From NCBI GenBank assembly GCA_034509735.1, contig JACGWO010000011.1, positions 13,363,866 to 13,427,865 of the forward strand: a stretch of DNA of 64,000 bases, read 5' to 3'. The notes below the pieces were generated by a model that was not told where the DNA came from, did no database searches, and saw nothing but the letters and a program-made list of their open reading frames with translations. The DNA comes from Sesamum alatum. Lineage: Eukaryota; Streptophyta; Magnoliopsida; Lamiales; Pedaliaceae. Below, piece by piece: positions 59,133 to 64,000 of the stretch (positions are counted from its first letter, which is position 1; the number at the start of each line of letters is the position of its first letter). Made by a program: the position numbers and the translations under genes.

Positions 59133-59614
59133 GGGAAAATAACATTTTTGGTCTCATAAGTTAAGCCCGTTTCACTTTTGGTCCCATTCGTTACGGGATT
59201 GCCCGTAACATACAAAAAGTCACACTTTTGGTCCTCATTCACTTTTTTGTTTGTTTTTTAACGGCGTCGGTCACATGACTAATATGTGGCCATTAAGTAT
59301 TTTTTGGCTAGATGAAAAATTGCCGTGTTTTTCCAACTTGGCAACACTTTGGCGGAGAGGGAGAATATAATTATCTTGAGGGATAATAACAAATATTGAA
59401 GGAAAATAGGGCAATGAAAGGGGATTTCTCTCTTCTCCAAAAAAAAAAGTTGAATTTTTCCTCCAGCCAAAAATACTTTAACAAAACAAACAGAAAAGTT
59501 GATGAGCACCAAAAATGTGAATTTTTATAAGTTACGGGACAAAAAATATCGCGTAACGAATGAGACCAAAAGTGAAAAGGGCATAACTTATGGGACCAAA
59601 AATATTATTTTCCC
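59133..59614. mobile_element. MULE-type MITE (same family as 14762)
   Basis: The ends are GGGAAAATAACATTTTTGG and AATATTATTTTCCC, with flanks TAAAAGTAA (59124-59132) and TAAAAATAA (59615-59623) agreeing at 8 of 9. Confidence 0.85.
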
Positions 59615-59737
59615 TAAAAATAAAGTGCGAATTATGTAAGAAGCACATAATAATTTCCACATTATACACAAATTAAAAGGAGATTCTTTTATAATTAGTA
59701 TAGATTTTTAATAATCAATATAGATACATATTAAAAG

Positions 59738-59985
59738 CACAAACTCTTCATTAGTTCTATATTTTTGTTTCAACTTATAATAATACTATATTTGTGTTAA
59801 TTATGTGGGAATATATGAATTATCATTTATTTTTACACACATTTATAAATATATATCATATAAATATCAATATATATAATGAAAAAAATGCAGGAAAATG
59901 TATGTCGAGTTTGGTCAGCTGCGAATCCAAATATCAAAATCATAGATCTGCCCGACATTTATATGTAATTTCATCCCTAATTTTT
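59738..59985 (+). repeat. Dispersed repeat, copy 2 (partner at 39868-40112)
   Basis: Shared blocks run in the same order as copy 1. The open frame reads VWSAANPNIKIIDLPDIYM before a stop. The phrase resembles ends of plant glycosyltransferase segments, but this is only a guess. Confidence 0.75.
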
Positions 59986-60239
59986 CAGTTAAAAAGACAA
60001 GCTATTTAACTTTATTAAGATTAGTCAATGGCCATTAAAAGAAATCCCAGTGCTCGTATAATTGGAGTTTCAATCAAGCCATTTCTTATAACTTTTTAAA
60101 GTGAAGCGATGAATTATTATTTATTTTAAATAAATAAATTATAAGTATTCATATAAAATATTTTATATTTAATAATTTATCAATAATTATAAGAATCTAT
60201 GCTATTCACCTACTATAAAGTAGAACTACCACATACTAT

Positions 60240-60345
60240 TAAATTGAACAACAACCTATGTTGGCGGGGTTCGAATCCATGACCTTAAGAGTAATGGACC
60301 TTAATTTCGCCATTTGAGTTAGGTCTTATTCACTAAGCCGTTTCT
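60240..60345 (-). mobile_element. tRNA-derived SINE
   Basis: On the minus strand an A-box-like TAACTCAAATGG (about 60322) precedes a B-box GGATTCGAACC (about 60279). A GTTGTTGTTC tail follows. Related to the SINE at 28829. Confidence 0.65.
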
Positions 60346-60513
60346 TATAACTTGACTAGAATATTGGTAACAATGATATCTTATCCTGATGGTTGAGGCT
60401 AAGGTACCATAAATAAGCTCGAGGCCATGAATCCTCCCCAAACGTGTGGGTATTTGTCTCAATTATGATTAGTTTATTTTAATGAGTATTTGTCGCACTT
60501 AATATGATTTTTA

Positions 60514-61582
60514 GGGGAAAAAAAATTTTAGTCCATTAACTTGGCTCGAATTCAATTTTAGTACACTAACTATGTCAATTTTTAATTTTGTACAATATGT
60601 TGTAATTTTGTTTCAATTAAGTCCAATTGAGGGTTTAGTTCCAATTTTTCGATCAATTGACAGAATTATACGATGTGGCCAAATATTGCTTACGTGTCCG
60701 GCGAAATTAACCACGTCAGCCTGTGATGTGGTTAAAATTACAAGTGACAGATGACGTGGCCAAATATTGCTTCCAACATGGCTTTAGTTATATAAGTATA
60801 TAAAATTAAAATAAAATTATTGATGAGGTTGGTTGGTTTTTTTTTTTAATTTTTATTATATAAATAACAATTTTATTTTTCATAACATATAATTGTTTAT
60901 AAATAATATTTTTATTTTTATAATTTTATGTATTATATGATTAATATAAGAATTTTATTTTTTATAACTTATTATTATTTTTATTATCAATATGTATTTA
61001 TAGAATAAGTATTTATTACCTATAATATTATGTATTTTTTTATAAAATAAAATTTTATGTATTCTTTTATCTATAATGTTATAAATAAAAAAATAATTCT
61101 ATGTTTTTTTCATAAAATAAAATTTGTGTATTCTTTTATCTATAGTTTTATAAATAAAAAAAATATTTTTATTTATAATTTTATGTATTTTTTTATTAAA
61201 TAATAATTAATTTTTATAATCTATAAATATTTATTGCCACATGGGATAAAAAATAATCCACTCCAAGTGCCACATGGAATAAAAAAAAAAATATCCATTT
61301 CAAGTGCCAAGTCATTTTTAATGCCACATGGGATAAGAAAATCACAAATATTGCCAAGTCAAGTGCCACATCATATGTTTGTGCCACATTGGATAAAATT
61401 TCCCAAAATTTTCAGCATGTGAGGTGGACATGCTCTTTCACGGCCAAAAAAGTAGATTCCGACGACCGGTGTACTTAATTGCAACAATTGTGCAAGATAA
61501 TGTAGAAAATTAAAAATTGACATAGTTAGTGTACTAAAATTGAATTCGAGCCAAGTTAATGGACTAAAAAATAAATTTTTCC
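60514..61582. mobile_element. MULE-type non-autonomous element with minisatellite
   Basis: The terminal repeats of about 100 bp are almost identical (TTTTAGTCCATTAACTTGGC, GTACACTAACTATGTCAA). TGATTTTTA flanks both sides (60505-60513 and 61583-61591), a perfect 9-bp duplication. Inside, GTGCCACATGGGATAAAA units repeat about five times at 61230-61400. Confidence 0.92.
61230..61400 (+). repeat. GTGCCACATGGGATAAAA minisatellite
   Basis: Five imperfect units with spacers of 20-40 bp. An open frame through them (PHGIKK repeats) is a by-product of the repeat. Confidence 0.8.
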
Positions 61583-61641
61583 TGATTTTTATTATAATGA
61601 GTTTAATGAGTTTATTGTAATATGAGTTTATTAACCGATAT

Positions 61642-62036
61642 TGATGTAAATTATGTAATCACTGTTTCTACATATATAAATGTAGAAGTGCGGTAGTTAG
61701 GCGGTTTCTTGGTGGTTACAGGCAGTTGGAGTTCGTTGAAGTTAGTTGGGGTAGTTAGTTGCCGCGTCCAACAGATTTCTAATTTAGTTTCGTAGCTACA
61801 ACAAAAACGTGTTTTTCTATTTTTACATTTTTCTAAAAATCATAGACGTTTTCTACCAGCTGATTAGAGTAGTTGTTAGTAGCTTTACCTTTTCCCTTTA
61901 ACTTGTATATGTACAGCTGCACCATAGCTTGTATAGATCAGATTTTTTCTAGATTCGGATTTCTCTAAATCTATGAAATATTCATCAGATTCTTCAATGA
62001 ACTCACTTTATATTCTTCGGTTAAAGGATTTCTACA
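61642..62036 (+). repeat. 5' LTR (start tentative)
   Basis: It ends TTTCTACA directly before the primer site. The start TGATGTAAATTATG is chosen only because LTRs begin TG; no second LTR is available for comparison. Confidence 0.6.
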
Positions 62037-62049
62037 TGGTATCAGAGCC
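62037..62049 (+). other. Primer-binding site (tRNA-iMet)
   Basis: TGGTATCAGAGCC, complementary to initiator tRNA-Met, sits right after the LTR. Confidence 0.9.
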
Positions 62050-62106
62050 TTCTTCTGAAGGTCTTTGTATACCGCTGTTCTAGGAAACGATTACTTGGTG
62101 AATCAA

Positions 62107-63165
62107 TGGCAGAAACAAGAGGCGAAACAACTGGAGCAGAGTCGATTGAAACGCAGAACCAGTTAGTACCATAAATGTATAAGCTACATGGATCGGATCA
62201 TCCAAGTATGATCCTGATAAGTGCTCCTTTAACGGGCAAAAACTACTTGACTTGAGTTGTGCTATTAAGAAAGCACTGCGTGCTAAGAGAAAACTGTGTT
62301 TTATTGATAGTGCGTTCCTTTAATGTGATGATCCAAACTTTAAGCATTGGATTCGAGTAGATAGTACATTCACCACATGGATTCTCAACTTTATGTCGAA
62401 GGAGATCGTTGAAGCTTTATGTACACTAAATAATGTAGGACTTTGTGGCTTGATATGGAAGAGAGATATGGACAGTGTAATGGAGTGCTACTTTACCAAT
62501 TACAACGTGAAATAGGCTCTCTATCCCGAGGAAATCTGTCTATGGTACACTATTACAAAATTGAAGAAACTATGGGAAGAGCTTACTGTATTGATACCAA
62601 CTCCATAGTGTACTTGTGGAAGATGTACATGTGGAATGTCTAAGGCTGTTAATGATCTGGCTTTATATACTCAACTGATACAATTTCTGATGGGATTGAG
62701 TGAATGCTTTGTCAATGTAAGGCATCAACTACTTGTTATGGATCCTATACCTACAGTGGACAAAGCATTATTTATGGTACAAAGTGTTGAAAGGCATAAG
62801 GAAGTTCACTTGAAAGTGGGAGAAAATGGAGATAATGTTGTAATGGTTGTTAGATCCGTTATAAAAGGGATAGTGCAACATTGGGAGGAGCAAGGAGGAA
62901 AAATCTTGTTGATAAGAAGAATCAGTTTTGTGACAATTGCAATAAACCTGGTCATATCAAGGAATCATGCTTCAAACTGCATGGGACCCCTGACTGGTAT
63001 AGAGAATTGATTGATCAGAAGAAAAGGAAAGTTGGAACAGTAGCCAGAGGCTACGCTGCAGGAGTGGAAGAGAAAAGAAATTTATCTAACAGAGTAGACA
63101 CTAAGGACAGTCTACTACAGGAGCTAGTTAGGCTCATGAAAGGAGGAATGCAGCCTATCTAACAG
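62107..63165 (+). pseudogene. Copia gag remnant
   Basis: From ATGGCAGAAACAAGAGGCG, an early TAA is followed by LHGSDHPSMILISAPLTGKN, the usual copia gag start. The capsid part (LALYTQLIQFLMGLSECFVN) and a zinc knuckle (CDNCNKPGHIKESC) with LHGTPDWYREL follow. Frames change several times. Confidence 0.88.
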
Positions 63166-63195
63166 GATCCATTGCAACAGGCCAAATTTGCATAG

Positions 63196-64000
63196 TTGGA
63201 TGAAATTGCAGGTAACAACTGTACCCTTGCTTGCCTTAAAGGTAGTGCCCAACACTCTTGGATTGTTGACACTGGTGCAACTAACCATATGTGTGCAGAT
63301 AGACACATTTTCATACAATTAATCACTCCTACATATCCTACTTATGTTCACTTACCAGATAGCACCACACAACCGGTTTCACACACAGGAACGATCTGCA
63401 TACATGACAAACTTACACTTATAGATGTGATGTTCATTCCAACCTTCAAATTCAATTTACTATTTGTATCAAAACTTTGGTCAACCTCTTCCAATGAAGT
63501 AACTTTTCACTCTACTCATTGCATTTTACAGGACCAGGGGAGTAAAACCCATAGGAAGACTCCAAGGGAATCTCTACATACTGGACAACTCTTCCTTTGA
63601 TACTGAAAATATAAAGTCCTTTGTCCATCCCAAGAGCTCTTGTTTCAGCTCGCAGTCCTATAATAATGTCTTGTGGCATAGGAGACTTGGACATCCAACC
63701 ATGCCTGTTATGAAACATGTTTATGATATACATCCTTCCAATTTAGACTTTGTTTGTACAACTTGTCCTGCAGAAAAGCAGCACAGACTGCCACTCACAC
63801 CTTGTATTGTTCAGTTACATATAATTTTTGAGCCATTACATACAGATTTGTGGGAGCTCTTTCGGTTGCCTACTCTACATGCTTGCCATTATTTTTAACC
63901 ATTGTGGATGATTACAGCAAAGGAACTTGGACCTACTTGCTCAAATATAAAACACAAGTTTGTTAGAATGATAAATACACAATTCCATACTAAAGTCCAG
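63196..64000 (+). pseudogene. Copia protease and integrase start
   Basis: The protease site reads SWIVDTGATNHMCAD (about 63259). A frame change near 63540 precedes the GAG-pre-integrase block (WHRRLGHPTMPVMKHV, then CTTCPAEKQHRLPL). The first integrase Asp is in PLHTDLWE (about 63835), and TIVDDYSKGTWTYLL follows after a stop at 63898. The window ends inside integrase. Confidence 0.88.

Larger units (their letters stand above)
61642..64000 (+). mobile_element. Copia retrotransposon, 5' half (runs off the window)
   Basis: A 5' LTR, an initiator-tRNA primer site, gag, protease and the start of integrase are in order. Many stops show decay. The right half lies beyond the window. Confidence 0.9.

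Noticed and set aside
60240..60345. Functional tRNA gene
   Set aside because: A and B boxes are present, but no acceptor stem or proper cloverleaf can be formed. A SINE fits better.
61234..61422. Small protein with PHGIKK repeats
   Set aside because: It is a translation of the minisatellite inside a non-autonomous MULE-type element.

Overview
This window looks like nuclear DNA from a flowering plant, probably a eudicot. It is strongly AT-rich, has plant-type introns, and is packed with plant transposon families (Ty1/copia, CACTA, MULE, hAT, Helitron, tRNA-derived SINEs). It also carries a mitochondrial DNA insert. The species cannot be named from the sequence. Almost every coding stretch is a transposon gene or a broken host gene.

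Layout. 81-4991: a decayed Tork-type copia element whose 3' LTR is cut short. 5891-14606 (minus): a serine carboxypeptidase-like (SCPL) acyltransferase-type gene in which 13 exons can be placed by splice sites. Exon 1 has frame breaks and no exon with the catalytic His is visible. Several small transposons sit in its introns, including a 1.3 kb CACTA element with a matching target duplication. 15622-19246 (minus): a FAR1/FRS-type (domesticated MULE transposase-like) pseudogene split by a 1.4 kb hAT element with a perfect 8-bp target duplication. 21060-22345: a nearly perfect 1.3 kb palindrome with extra hairpins inside each arm, followed directly by a small Helitron. 25458-27135: a MULE-like foldback with GC-rich cargo and a second MULE nested in it. 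27370-28000: a Helitron helicase tail. 29167-30489: a MULE-like element carrying a GRF zinc-finger fragment, inserted in a copia remnant. 31070-32642: another copia RT/RNase H remnant. 33540-35150: mitochondrial insert.

36730-37613 is the most gene-like host locus: a single-exon membrane protein with one frameshift near its end. It lies next to a MULE transposase pseudogene (37747-38745) and a plant-mobile-domain remnant (40610-41480). 43549-48145 is a very long TIR element holding at least four other foldback elements, three of them with 9-bp target duplications. A CACTA element (48146 to about 56150) cuts off its right end; this CACTA has a TNP2 transposase, a TNPA/Transposase_24 second gene and a tandem array of about 136-140 bp. 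Its right side abuts a MULE (56155 to about 58963) that has a SWIM-type transposase and a convergent GRF zinc-finger gene. The window closes with more MULE MITEs, a SINE and the 5' half of another copia element.

How the parts relate: the region records repeated nested insertion. The order can often be read from target duplications. Autonomous and non-autonomous partners of the same families (GRF-MULEs, Helitrons with a shared 3' terminus, foldback families) seem to lie side by side.
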